Shown piece after piece: positions 41,832 through 50,256 of a stretch of 56,210 bases of DNA. The stretch lies in NCBI GenBank assembly GCA_900544765.1, contig UQWI01000016.1, forward strand, positions 1 through 56,210, written 5' to 3'. Source of the stretch: an uncultured Eubacteriales bacterium (GTDB taxonomy: Bacteria > Bacillota > Clostridia > Oscillospirales > Oscillospiraceae). The notes under the pieces were generated by a model that saw only the letters and a list, made by a program, of their open reading frames with translations, made no database searches and had not been told where the DNA came from. Position 1 is the stretch's first letter. The number at the start of each line of letters is the position of its first letter. A program made the position numbers and the translations under genes.

Positions 41832-43233
41832 AAAGCGCATAAGCGATTGGATAGATTCGCACAGGGACGAATTCCTGCGCGACGTGGCGCGCATGGTCGC
41901 CATAGAGAGCGTGGGCGGGGAGAGCGCGCCGGACGCCCCGTTCGGCCCCGGGCCGCGCGCGGCGCTTGATGAAATGCTCAAGCTGTGCGGCGAATACGGC
42001 TTCGCAACGGACATCTACCACGGCGCAATGGGCAGCGCGGACTACAACGGCAAGGCCGCGCGGCTCGACATACTCGGCCACCTGGACGTGGTCGGCCCCG
42101 GCGACGGCTGGGACACCGACCCGTATAAGGCCACGCTGAAGGACGACGGCTGCCTCTACGGCCGCGGCACCGACGATGACAAGGGCCCCGTGGTCGAGGC
42201 GCTCTATGCAATGCGCTGCCTGAAGGAGCTGGGCGTGGAGCTCGAGCACGGCTGCAGGCTGCTGTTCGGCACGGACGAGGAGACCGGCTCCGGAGACCTG
42301 CACTACTATTACGACGAGCACGAGCCGGCGCCGAACACCTTCACCCCCGACACCGGCTTCCCGGTCTACAACGTCGAAAAGGGCATGTACCGCCCGGTAA
42401 TAACCCGCAGCTGGCCCGGCGAAGCTGGGCAGCCAAGACTTGTCTCCGCCCAGGGCGGCTTCCGCATAAACGTCGTACCCGCCGAGGCCACGGCCGTCAT
42501 TGAGGGCCTGGACGCCCCCGGCGCGCTCAAGTTCGCCGGCCCCTGCGCCGACAAATGCGGCGTGGAGCTCATCGCCTCCGACACCCCCGCAGGCTGTGAA
42601 ATACTCGTGCGCGGCAAACAGACGCACGCGGCGTATCCTCAGAGCGGTATAAACGCCGTCACCGCGCTGCTGGCCGTCATTTCCGAGCTGCCGCTCGCCG
42701 GCGCGGCCTTCGAGGCCGTAAAGGAGCTGAGCCGCCTCTTCCCGCACGGCGACTGGCTGGGCGAGGGCTGCGGCATAGCTCAGTCCGACGAAATTTCAGG
42801 CGAGCTGACTATCTCCGCCGACATCTTCGAGCTCGATGAGACGGGGCTGAAGCTCGAGTGCGACTCCCGCGTCCCCATCTGCGCCGACGAGGCCAACTGC
42901 CGTGAGGCGCTCGAGCAGATGGCCCGCGAGGCCGGGTTTGAGGTCACCGGCGGCATGATAGCCGCGCACCACACCCCCGGTGACGGCGAGTTCGTGCAGA
43001 GCCTGCTCAAATGCTACGAGCACTACACCGGGCTCAAGGGCGAGTGCGTCTCCACCGGAGGCGGCACCTATGTCCACGACATACCCGGCGGCGTCGGCTT
43101 CGGCTCCGGCATGCCGGGCTTCGACTCGCGCCTGCACGGCGCCAACGAGCGTATCCGCGTCACCGACGCGCTTACGGCCAGCAAGATATTCGCGCTGGCG
43201 ATATACAAGATTTGCAAAGGCAAGGAGGAATAA
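41821..43233 (+). CDS. Sapep/PepV-type metallodipeptidase
   Basis: A 470-residue M20 family dipeptidase. Metal ligands are His in ILGHLDVVGPGDGW, Asp in GRGTDDDKGP, Glu in FGTDEETGSGD, Asp in FTPDTGFPVYNVEKG and His in MPGFDSRLHGANE, which is the Sapep/PepV pattern (Mn or Zn). No signal peptide, so it digests imported dipeptides. Overlaps the amidohydrolase by 11 bases; GTG at 41821 or ATG at 41824 could start it. Confidence 0.93.
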   Translation: MMIEKRISDWIDSHRDEFLRDVARMVAIESVGGESAPDAPFGPGPRAALDEMLKLCGEYGFATDIYHGAMGSADYNGKAARLDILGHLDVVGPGDGWDTDPYKATLKDDGCLYGRGTDDDKGPVVEALYAMRCLKELGVELEHGCRLLFGTDEETGSGDLHYYYDEHEPAPNTFTPDTGFPVYNVEKGMYRPVITRSWPGEAGQPRLVSAQGGFRINVVPAEATAVIEGLDAPGALKFAGPCADKCGVELIASDTPAGCEILVRGKQTHAAYPQSGINAVTALLAVISELPLAGAAFEAVKELSRLFPHGDWLGEGCGIAQSDEISGELTISADIFELDETGLKLECDSRVPICADEANCREALEQMAREAGFEVTGGMIAAHHTPGDGEFVQSLLKCYEHYTGLKGECVSTGGGTYVHDIPGGVGFGSGMPGFDSRLHGANERIRVTDALTASKIFALAIYKICKGKEE

Positions 43234-43235
43234 GT

Positions 43236-43583
43236 ATGGTAACGAGGTTTGAGGACCGCGAAGTAAACGAAAAGGTGAATATGTTTGGCGGTGCGGGCAA
43301 GATTTTCAATCGCGTAATAGCCAGCCAGGAGACCATGTACAACAAGAACCGCCTCTTCCAGCACGGCTATCTCAAGCACGGAGACGAGGTGGGCTATCAC
43401 GTCCACAACGGCGACGGCGAGGTGTACTATATTCTCTCCGGCGAGGGCGAGTTCAACGACAACGGCACCGTGACCACCGTAAAGGGCGGCGATGTCTGCT
43501 GGACCCCCGACGGCGAGGGACACAGCCTGGTCTGCACGAGCGACGAGCTCGAGTTTATCGCCCTCGTAGTCTATAGCAAATGA
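43236..43583 (+). CDS. single-domain cupin
   Basis: A 115-residue cupin with motif 1 GYHVHNGDGEVYYILSGEG (two His and Glu as metal ligands) and motif 2 PDGEGHSLVCTSDE (His). Likely a small metal-binding enzyme or sensor; the family covers many roles, so no function is given. AAGGAGG before the ATG; the next gene overlaps by four bases. Confidence 0.92.
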   Translation: MVTRFEDREVNEKVNMFGGAGKIFNRVIASQETMYNKNRLFQHGYLKHGDEVGYHVHNGDGEVYYILSGEGEFNDNGTVTTVKGGDVCWTPDGEGHSLVCTSDELEFIALVVYSK

Positions 43584-44053
43584 GCGACAGTCTCGGCTCC
43601 GGCTTCAGACAGGTCTATGAACGCCTGAAGCTGGAGTTCTACCGTGAAGTTTTCTGCGCCGGGCACGACCGTGACGTCGGGCTCTCGGCCGTCGAGGCCT
43701 TCTCCCTGGAGGTCATCGACCAGCTGGGCCGCCCGACAATCGGCCAGTTCGCGGAGTTCCTGAACATCTCCCGCTCGAACGCGACCTATAAAATCGCCAA
43801 CCTGATCCGCCTCGGCTATGTGCGCAAGGAGCGCTCCGGCCCCGACAGGCGGGAATACTACCTGGTGCTCACCGATAAGTACTATGCCAACGCCGCCCTT
43901 CTCGACGACTACGTCGCGGCGCTGGTCGAGCGCATCCGGGCCCGTTTCACGCCGAAGGAAATCACCGAGCTCGCCCACATGCTGGACGTGATTTCGACGG
44001 AACTCATGCCGCTCGACATTGAAAGCGGCGAAAAAAGCGTCCGGGAAGCATGA
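43580..44053 (+). CDS. MarR-family regulator
   Basis: A 157-residue winged-helix regulator. Helix-turn-helix at TIGQFAEFLNISRSNATYKIANLIRLGYVRKERSGPDRREYYLVLT with the DRRE wing. Start overlaps the cupin stop (ATGA). It ends the operon and probably regulates it in response to the substrate of the amidohydrolase or dipeptidase. Confidence 0.92.
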   Translation: MSDSLGSGFRQVYERLKLEFYREVFCAGHDRDVGLSAVEAFSLEVIDQLGRPTIGQFAEFLNISRSNATYKIANLIRLGYVRKERSGPDRREYYLVLTDKYYANAALLDDYVAALVERIRARFTPKEITELAHMLDVISTELMPLDIESGEKSVREA

Positions 44054-44064
44054 TTGAGCGCAGC

Positions 44065-44128
44065 GCAACCAGCCGCAACCGTAGGTTGCGAAGCTTCAAG
44101 CCCTGGGTTTCTTGTCAATTCCGGTTGC
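44065..44128 (+). repeat. GCAACC/GGTTGC half-site cluster
   Basis: GCAACC at 44065 and 44075, GGTTGC at 44084 and 44123. The middle pair forms a palindrome CGCAACC-GTA-GGTTGCG (44074-44090). The last half-site lies between the -35 and -10 of the next promoter. It could be an operator, or a weak marR terminator for the palindrome. Confidence 0.55.
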
Positions 44129-44140
44129 AGACGTTATACT
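44112..44140 (+). promoter_or_regulatory. promoter of second XRE gene
   Basis: TTGTCA (44112-44117), 17 bases, TATACT (44135-44140). The predicted transcript would begin near 44147, only about two bases before the first ATG. Confidence 0.72.
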
Positions 44141-44148
44141 GAACACAC

Positions 44149-44709
44149 ATGGATATGGAGGTGTTCACCATAAAACTACCGGAAAAGATACAATGCGCCC
44201 GGAGACGCGCGGGGCTCTCTCAGGAGCAGCTCGCAGAGCAGCTGGGTATCTCGAGGCAGGCTGTAAGCAAGTGGGAAACCGGCGAAGCCATGCCCGACGC
44301 GACGAAGCTTGCCCCGCTCGCATCGGCGCTGGGCGTCTCAATCGACTGGCTGCTGAGTGAGGACGAGCCGCAGTTTGCGAGCGAGCCCGAGGAGGACTGG
44401 GCGGACAAGCTGCCGCGTCACATAAGCCGTCTCGCCAAGCGCTGGGGCTGGCTCGCGGGCGTCTACATTGCCGTCATGGGCGGAGTTTTTGCCGCCATGG
44501 GCCTGCTGGCCAGATTCGCGGTGTCGAGGATGGTCGGGGGGATGTCTTCAATCGGCGGTTTCGGCTCCTTCGGCGACCCCGTCATTGACAATTTTGCGAG
44601 CAACAACCCCGTGACCATTTTCGGAGGTTTTATGCTCGTCTTTGGCCTCGTGGTCTGTGTGGCGGGCATAGTCCTGGCCGTCGTGCTCAAGCAGAAAAGC
44701 AAAAAATGA
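44149..44709 (+). CDS. XRE regulator with two membrane segments
   Basis: A protein of up to 186 residues. A Cro/C1 helix-turn-helix (LSQEQLAEQLGISRQAVSKWETGEAMP) is followed by membrane segments near residues 103-125 and 160-180. The start is odd: the ATG at 44149 has no ribosome site and would be almost leaderless, while GGAGG (44157-44161) points to an ATA at 44170, eight bases on, giving IKLPEKIQ as opening, which is where homologues begin. Possibly AUA initiation or leaderless initiation. Likely autoregulated via nearby half-sites. Confidence 0.82.
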   Translation: MDMEVFTIKLPEKIQCARRRAGLSQEQLAEQLGISRQAVSKWETGEAMPDATKLAPLASALGVSIDWLLSEDEPQFASEPEEDWADKLPRHISRLAKRWGWLAGVYIAVMGGVFAAMGLLARFAVSRMVGGMSSIGGFGSFGDPVIDNFASNNPVTIFGGFMLVFGLVVCVAGIVLAVVLKQKSKK

Positions 44710-44713
44710 ACTC

Positions 44714-44744
44714 ACGCCCCGGAAAACTCCGGGGCGTTTTTTCG
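44714..44744 (+). terminator. XRE gene terminator
   Basis: ACGCCCCGG pairs with CCGGGGCGT around AAAACT and is followed by TTTTTT. Confidence 0.93.
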
Positions 44745-44867
44745 TTTTGCGGAGCATATTCCATTACCCCACGCATATAAGAAGCGCCTGCACACAGGCG
44801 CAAGCCTGTTGAGGATGGACTTTGACGCCTGCGTGTGCTAAGCTTTCATCAACAGGGGGCTTAAACA

Positions 44868-46349
44868 ATGGACAAAACCTATCAGAAATTCTTAAAATCC
44901 GGCATAGACCTCGCGGCGCTGGGCGTCGGGCGAGGCGAAAACGAGACCTATTTCTGCACGCCGCGCGGCGCGAGCTTCATCGGCTGGGAAGGCGTGGACG
45001 GCATACACTACTGCTTCGTGCGCGGGTACGGCGGCGTCGTGTTCGCAGTGAGCCCGGAAAACGCCGCGCCGGACTACGTCCACGCCGTGGCGCGGGATTT
45101 CGCCGACTTCCTCAGCCTGCTGCTCTCGTGCGGTCACGGTTCGGCCATAGAGCAGTGCTGGCAGTGGAACCGCGGACAATTCGACGCCTTCCTCGCGGAA
45201 AACCCGCCCACGGATGAGGCGCGCTCCGTCATGGACGAGATACGCACAAAGCTCGCGCTTGAGCCCATGGACGACGCCTGGGGATATATACACGAGCTGC
45301 AGGCCGGTTTCGACTACGGCAGGATAAAATACTCCGATCCCGACACGGCGGCCGAGCTCAGCCCAGAAACGCAGGAGCCCTGGTCCGTGAGCTACTCCTG
45401 CGGATACTGGGGCAATTCCGGGCGCGAAAAGCCAGGCGTTGAAATACCCGTCAACGCGCGCTTCGACTACGCCGGTCACGAGTGGCGTATCCCGTCGGTT
45501 TGCTCCTGCGCGAAGGGCCTCGTCATGGACGTGGCCATAGCGACGGACGCGCAGGCCGTGCGCGCATTTATGGCCAAGTGGTATACGGGTGACGAAGAGA
45601 ACCGCTGCGGCTTCACGAAGGCAGAGCGCATGCGCATCGAGCACGAAAACCCGATGCATCTTGACTTCTACGCAGAGCTCACGCTGAACGGCCGCAAGCT
45701 CAGAAGCGACAGCTCCAGCAGCGGCGGCTGGGCGCCCATCGACGGCTACGACAACGAAGCGCGCGCCCTGCGCTGGCTCGAGCACTACGGCCTGGACAGA
45801 GAGCGCTGCTGGCTCTTTTGGCGCGTGTGCTTTCCCTGGAGACGCCGCACTGAGATAAAGTCGCTGTCCGTAACGTTCACCATCAGTCCCGACGACATAC
45901 CCGGTGAGAGCTTCACTATCTCCGGCCCTGGCGACGCCGCGCAGCTCACAAACCCCGAAACCGGCGAGGTGTATACGCTCACGGCCTGTGAATACGGCAC
46001 GGACGCAATCAAGCAGGAGAGCTTCGGCGGCAGCGACGAGTACGAGTATCCGACGCGCCTGGCGACCATGGAGTACACGCTCTCGCCCGAGGCGGAGGGA
46101 CGCGCCGTGAGCATACACGACATCGCCGAGGGAGAGCCCCCGCGGCGGAAGTTCCCCGACAACAACGGAGGCTACCGCTTTATGTTTGTTCCGAACGCCG
46201 CCTGCGCGGTAGGCGTGATGCTGAGGCCGGACAGGCCCGGATGCCATGCCGCGGCCTCGGCGCTGTATTTTGACTTGCCTGAGCGCATCGAGTGGCTGCC
46301 GGTGTTCCGGTCCGTGACGCCGGAGCCGTATACGGCTCAGCTCATTTAA
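44868..46349 (+). CDS. conserved hypothetical protein
   Basis: A 493-residue soluble protein I do not recognise. The N-terminal 110 residues carry an acidic, aromatic-rich block FADFLSLLLSCGHGSAIEQCWQW. The middle has WYTGDEENRCGFT, and the final third looks beta-rich (SLSVTFTISPDDIPGESFTI, TLTACEYGTD). It contains many Cys and Trp residues but no metal motif is evident and there is no signal or membrane segment. Monocistronic, with AGGGGGC before the start. Confidence 0.75.
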   Translation: MDKTYQKFLKSGIDLAALGVGRGENETYFCTPRGASFIGWEGVDGIHYCFVRGYGGVVFAVSPENAAPDYVHAVARDFADFLSLLLSCGHGSAIEQCWQWNRGQFDAFLAENPPTDEARSVMDEIRTKLALEPMDDAWGYIHELQAGFDYGRIKYSDPDTAAELSPETQEPWSVSYSCGYWGNSGREKPGVEIPVNARFDYAGHEWRIPSVCSCAKGLVMDVAIATDAQAVRAFMAKWYTGDEENRCGFTKAERMRIEHENPMHLDFYAELTLNGRKLRSDSSSSGGWAPIDGYDNEARALRWLEHYGLDRERCWLFWRVCFPWRRRTEIKSLSVTFTISPDDIPGESFTISGPGDAAQLTNPETGEVYTLTACEYGTDAIKQESFGGSDEYEYPTRLATMEYTLSPEAEGRAVSIHDIAEGEPPRRKFPDNNGGYRFMFVPNAACAVGVMLRPDRPGCHAAASALYFDLPERIEWLPVFRSVTPEPYTAQLI

Positions 46350-46372
46350 AACGTGCGCCCGGCGGGCGCAGC

Positions 46373-46894
46373 CTAAACGTCTTTCTCTACAAAATGTATG
46401 TCGGAGGCGTCCCAGTAACCTCTGTACACCCTGTCCTTGTTTCCGTCCAGGTTCAGCTGGTACATCCTGAATGTGACCGTCAGGTCTTTGGGCTGCCAGC
46501 GCTCTTCGTACGAATACCGGTATTTCATGCCCAGACGCCTCATAACGCCGCCGCTTCGCGGATTCTTTACGTCATGCGTGGCCGTTATGTACGGAATCCC
46601 TTCTTTTTTCAGCCGCTCTATAACGGCTCTTCCGGCTTCGGTGATTATGCCCCTGCCCCAGAATTCCCTGCGCAGGCCGTAACCGAAGTCAAAGGCGTCC
46701 TCTGCTCCGACGTTGACGTAGCCTATGGGTTCGCCGCCTTTCAGGCAGACGGCGTAGCTGTACGCGCTTCCCAGAGCATATCGGGCCGCGAAGCGCGTCT
46801 CATAGAATGCCTTCGCGTCCTCCGCGCTGTATTTGCCGCCTTCTGCGGCTATGCACGTCTCATTATACAGTAAGGCCGCAGAAACGGCAAACCG
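46373..46894 (-). pseudogene. N-terminally truncated GNAT acetyltransferase
   Basis: From about 46885 to the stop at 46373-46375 one minus-strand frame reads as a RimJ-type acetyltransferase: YSYAVCLKGGEPIGYVNVG, YGLRREFWGRGIITEAGRAV with the acetyl-CoA loop, and ATHDVKNPRSGGVMRRLGM. The usual first 40 or so residues (ETERLxLRPW...) are missing, and no ATG, GTG or TTG is in frame upstream before the terminator hairpin of the kinase gene begins. It seems to have lost its 5-prime end by deletion or insertion. Confidence 0.8.
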
Positions 46895-46920
46895 CCCCCC
46901 GGATTGTATCCGGGGGGCGG
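46892..46920 (-). terminator. liv operon terminator
   Basis: CCGCCCCCCGGAT pairs with ATCCGGGGGGCGG around a three-base loop; on the minus strand TTT follows. It ends the liv-kinase operon. Confidence 0.85.
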
Positions 46921-46938
46921 CCGCTATGGAGGAAACGT

Positions 46939-47583
46939 TCAGAGTTTTTCTGCGTTTATTTTGAACATAATATCCAGGTTGCTGACGATGATGTCCACCG
47001 CCTCCTGTTCCGGGTGGCGGGATGAGTTTATGCTTATATCGAAGTGCTCCGCGCTCATCCAGTTCGTGCCGGTATAGCGCTTGTAGTAGTCGGCGCGCTT
47101 CTTGTCGACGGTCAGGATATGACGCCGGACCTCGGCCTCCGTCTTTTGCGGCAGGACGTACATCTGCTGCTTGAGCCGGTCCTCAAACGGAGCGTGGATG
47201 AACACGCGCAGGACGTTCGGCCGATCGCGCAGGAGATAGTCGGCGCAGCGGCCCACTATCACGCAGCTCTCGTTGCCGGCCAACTCCTTGATTATCTCCG
47301 CCTGGAAGGTGAACAGGTTCAGGTCACTGGTAAACTCGTCGCTGTCCGGGGGCAGAAGCTGGCCCGTATAGACCTTTTTCGCCGCGTTGAACAGCTTCAT
47401 GCGGTGGACATCCTCGTCGGCCGCGCCAAAGAGGGCCTCGGATATGCCGCTGCGGTCGGAGGCCATGCGGATGAGCTTGTAGTCGTAGAACGGGATGCCG
47501 AGCCGGTCGGACACCAGCTTGCCGATGTGGTTGCCGCAGCTGCCGTGTTGCCGCGAGATGGTGATAACGTAGTTGGCTGCCAT
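46939..47583 (-). CDS. cytidylate kinase-like protein
   Basis: A 214-residue protein of the cytidylate-kinase-like group. The nucleotide loop is ISRQHGSCGNHIGKL, a variant in which the usual GSGGRxI pattern is changed, and VIVGRCADYLL, VFIHAPFEDRL and DKKRADYYKRYTG follow. A clear nucleoside-monophosphate kinase fold but with a diverged P-loop, so its substrate is uncertain. It starts 15 bases after livF and forms the last gene of the liv operon. Confidence 0.82.
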   Translation of the reverse strand: MAANYVITISRQHGSCGNHIGKLVSDRLGIPFYDYKLIRMASDRSGISEALFGAADEDVHRMKLFNAAKKVYTGQLLPPDSDEFTSDLNLFTFQAEIIKELAGNESCVIVGRCADYLLRDRPNVLRVFIHAPFEDRLKQQMYVLPQKTEAEVRRHILTVDKKRADYYKRYTGTNWMSAEHFDISINSSRHPEQEAVDIIVSNLDIMFKINAEKL

Positions 47584-47598
47584 CTTTCTTCCCCCTTT

Positions 47599-48303
47599 TC
47601 AGGCGCCCAGATAGGCGCGGCGCACCTTGTCATCGTGCAGCAGCTCCAGCGCCTTGCCGGACATGGATATCCGTCCGGTCTCCAGCACATACGCCCTGTC
47701 CGAGATGGACAGCGCCATCTTCGCGTTTTGCTCGACGAGCAGTATGGTGATGCCGTCGGCGTGCAGGGCCTTTATCATGGAGAATATCTCCTTGACGAGT
47801 ATGGGCGAGAGGCCCATGCTGGGTTCGTCGAGCAGCAGCATCCTCGGCTCGGTCATCAGCGCGCGGCCCATGGCCAGCATCTGCTGCTCGCCACCGGAGA
47901 GTGTGCCGGCCAGCTGCCGGGAACGCTCGGCCAGGCGCGGGAAGTGCGCATAGACGCGCTCAAGCTGCTTTTTTATCTTGCCCTTGTCGCGGACGATATA
48001 CGCGCCCATCATCAGGTTTTCCTCGACGGTCATTCGGGCAAAGACGTGGCGTCCCTCGGGGACGTGCGCCAGGCCCAGCTCGATTATCTTGTTCGGCGCG
48101 GTCTTGCGCAAATCGTGCCCGTCGAGCTCTATGCTGCCGCTCTCGGCGGGGACCAGGCCGCTGATGGTGTGCAGCGTAGTGGTCTTGCCCGCGCCGTTTG
48201 CGCCGATGAGGGACACCAGCTCGCCGTCGTTTACCTCCAGCGAGATGCCCTTGATGGCCCGGACGGCTCCGTAGGAGACGTGGAGGTCGTCTATTTTAAG
48301 CAA
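47599..48303 (-). CDS. livF: branched-chain amino-acid ABC transporter ATPase LivF
   Basis: A 234-residue ABC ATPase with GANGAGKTT (Walker A), LSGGEQQMLAMGRAL (signature) and MLLLDEPSMGLSP (Walker B). The last helix and ETGRISMSGKALELL are LivF-specific. The TTG at 48303 lies nine bases after GGAGG and gives the family start MLKIDDLHVSYG; a GTG at 48312 abuts the ribosome site and is unlikely. Overlaps livG by eight bases. Confidence 0.95.
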   Translation of the reverse strand: MLKIDDLHVSYGAVRAIKGISLEVNDGELVSLIGANGAGKTTTLHTISGLVPAESGSIELDGHDLRKTAPNKIIELGLAHVPEGRHVFARMTVEENLMMGAYIVRDKGKIKKQLERVYAHFPRLAERSRQLAGTLSGGEQQMLAMGRALMTEPRMLLLDEPSMGLSPILVKEIFSMIKALHADGITILLVEQNAKMALSISDRAYVLETGRISMSGKALELLHDDKVRRAYLGA

Positions 48304-49108
48304 GGTGCTCACCCTCCTCTTCGTCGTTCTCGCCCAGGTAGGCGGCTATGACGCGCGGATTGTTGGCTATCTCCTCGGGCCCGCCCTCGGCGATAGTCTG
48401 TCCATAGTCGATGACGGTGATGCGCTCGCAGAGCTTCATAACTAGGCTCATGTCGTGCTCTATGAGCAGGATGGCGATGCCGAAGCGTTCGCGCACTATG
48501 CTGATGCACTCGACCAGCTCAGCCGTCTCGGTTGGGTTCATGCCCGCCGCCGGCTCGTCAAGCAGCAGCACCTTCATGTCCGTGGCAAGCGCGCGGGCTA
48601 TCTCGAGCTTGCGCTGCTGGCCGTAGGGCAGGCTGCTGGCCGGTTGGTTGGCGTATTCCTTTAGGTTGAATATATCCAGCAGCTCCAGCGCCTTTTGCTC
48701 CATGGCCGCCTCGGCCCTCCAGTAGGCCGGCGTACGGAAGAGCGCCGCGCCCATGCGGTACTTTATGTCCTTGGAAAAGGCGGCCTTGACGTTGTCAATT
48801 ACGCTCATCTGCTTGAAGAGACGTATGTTTTGGAAGGTGCGGGCAATGCCGGCGCGCACAAACTCGTGCGTTTTTTTGCCGTTGAGCACCTGGCCGTTTA
48901 GTATGACGCTGCCCTCGGTCGGTACATAGACGCCGGTCAGCAGGTTAAAAACCGTGGTCTTTCCCGCGCCGTTTGGTCCGATGAGCCCGGCGAGTTCGCC
49001 TTTATAGAGCTTGATGTTGAAGTCCTGCACGGCCTTCAGGCCACCGAAGGATATACCCAGGCCCCTTGTCTCGAGGACGGGGGAATCGTCGCGTTTCGTC
49101 TCGCTCAT
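48296..49108 (-). CDS. livG: branched-chain amino-acid ABC transporter ATPase LivG
   Basis: A 270-residue ABC ATPase with GPNGAGKTT, LPYGQQRKLEIARAL (LivG-type signature) and VLLLDEPAAGMNPTE. The long insert after the Walker A (GTKT-like FQNIRLFKQMSVIDNVKAAF) and IEHDMSLVMKLCERITVIDYG are family-typical. Overlaps livM by four bases. Confidence 0.96.
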   Translation of the reverse strand: MSETKRDDSPVLETRGLGISFGGLKAVQDFNIKLYKGELAGLIGPNGAGKTTVFNLLTGVYVPTEGSVILNGQVLNGKKTHEFVRAGIARTFQNIRLFKQMSVIDNVKAAFSKDIKYRMGAALFRTPAYWRAEAAMEQKALELLDIFNLKEYANQPASSLPYGQQRKLEIARALATDMKVLLLDEPAAGMNPTETAELVECISIVRERFGIAILLIEHDMSLVMKLCERITVIDYGQTIAEGGPEEIANNPRVIAAYLGENDEEEGEHLA

Positions 49109-50256
49109 TGCGCTGCCGCCTCCTTTCCCTCGGCCTTGGCCTTCTTTTTGCCTGATCCCTTGAAGCCGCGCGCTATGTCGCCCGGCGTGCGCAGAAGTGA
49201 GAACTCATATGTGCCGAAGATGCCCTTTGGCCGGAACATGATGATTATGACCAGCACTACAGCGTATACCAGCATCGGGTAGGCGAAGATGCCCTGTACA
49301 AACCCCGGCATCGCGTTGAGCCAGGCGCCGTTGGTGATCTGATAGTTGAGCAGGAACATGATAACCGCGCTGACGATGCTGCCGGTAAGGCTGCCCATGC
49401 CGCCCAGCACGACCATGACGACCACGAAGGTGGAGTTGAGTATAGACCCGTTCGTAAATGAGAAGCTCACCGTGGAGAGGGTGGAGTTTGAGCAGGCGTA
49501 GAGCGCCCCTGCAACACCCGCAAAAAACGCGGAGAAGGCGAAGGTCAGCACCTTGTAGTAGCCGGTGTTGATTCCGGCGGCGCTGGCGGCAATTTCATCG
49601 TCACGGATGGCGCGCACGGCGCGGCCGTACTTGGAGCGGATGAACATGAACATCAGCGCAACGCAGATGATCACCGCCGCCAATGCGACCCACAGGTAGG
49701 TGACCTTGGCCGTGGTGCCAAAGCCCAGGCCGTTCTGGTACAGCGAAGAGCTGGCCACGCCCTCGGCCAGTCCGTTCTGACCCGCGAAGGGCAGGTTGTT
49801 GATGACGTTGACGATGATGAGGCCGAAGCCCAGCGTGATTATTGCCAAGTAGTCGCCCTTGAGCCTGAGCGCCGGGATGCCGACCAGTACGCCGAACACG
49901 GCGGCGAGCACTCCGGCACAGATTATGCACAGGAAGAGGATGAGTATGAACGCCATACCGCTCTTTTCGTCGTACACTCCCGCGCGCTGGAAGGCCAGGC
50001 TCATCAGCGCGGCGGTGTATGCGCCGATGGCCATGAAGCCGCAGTGGCCAAGCGAGAGCTGTCCCATGAAGCCCAGCACGAGGTTCAGGCTCGCGGCCAG
50101 GATGATGAGATAGCAGCACTGCCAGATACTGGGCGCAATAGTGAGGCGGAAGCTTCCCGAGTCAGCGAAGGCGCCAGACAGCACCACGCAGAGCACATAA
50201 ACAGCGACAAGAACGGCGGTATTGACAAGATAACCACGTTTGAATGCTTTTTTCAT
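49105..50256 (-). CDS. livM: branched-chain amino-acid ABC transporter permease LivM
   Basis: A 383-residue permease with about ten hydrophobic segments. The N-terminal half LGFMGQLSLGHCGFMAIGAY and the EAA-like KYGRAVRAIRDDEIAASAAGINTGYYK are LivM hallmarks. C-terminal tail is Lys/Ala-rich. It pairs with LivH; start codon overlaps livH stop by four bases. Confidence 0.96.
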   Translation of the reverse strand: MKKAFKRGYLVNTAVLVAVYVLCVVLSGAFADSGSFRLTIAPSIWQCCYLIILAASLNLVLGFMGQLSLGHCGFMAIGAYTAALMSLAFQRAGVYDEKSGMAFILILFLCIICAGVLAAVFGVLVGIPALRLKGDYLAIITLGFGLIIVNVINNLPFAGQNGLAEGVASSSLYQNGLGFGTTAKVTYLWVALAAVIICVALMFMFIRSKYGRAVRAIRDDEIAASAAGINTGYYKVLTFAFSAFFAGVAGALYACSNSTLSTVSFSFTNGSILNSTFVVVMVVLGGMGSLTGSIVSAVIMFLLNYQITNGAWLNAMPGFVQGIFAYPMLVYAVVLVIIIMFRPKGIFGTYEFSLLRTPGDIARGFKGSGKKKAKAEGKEAAAQ

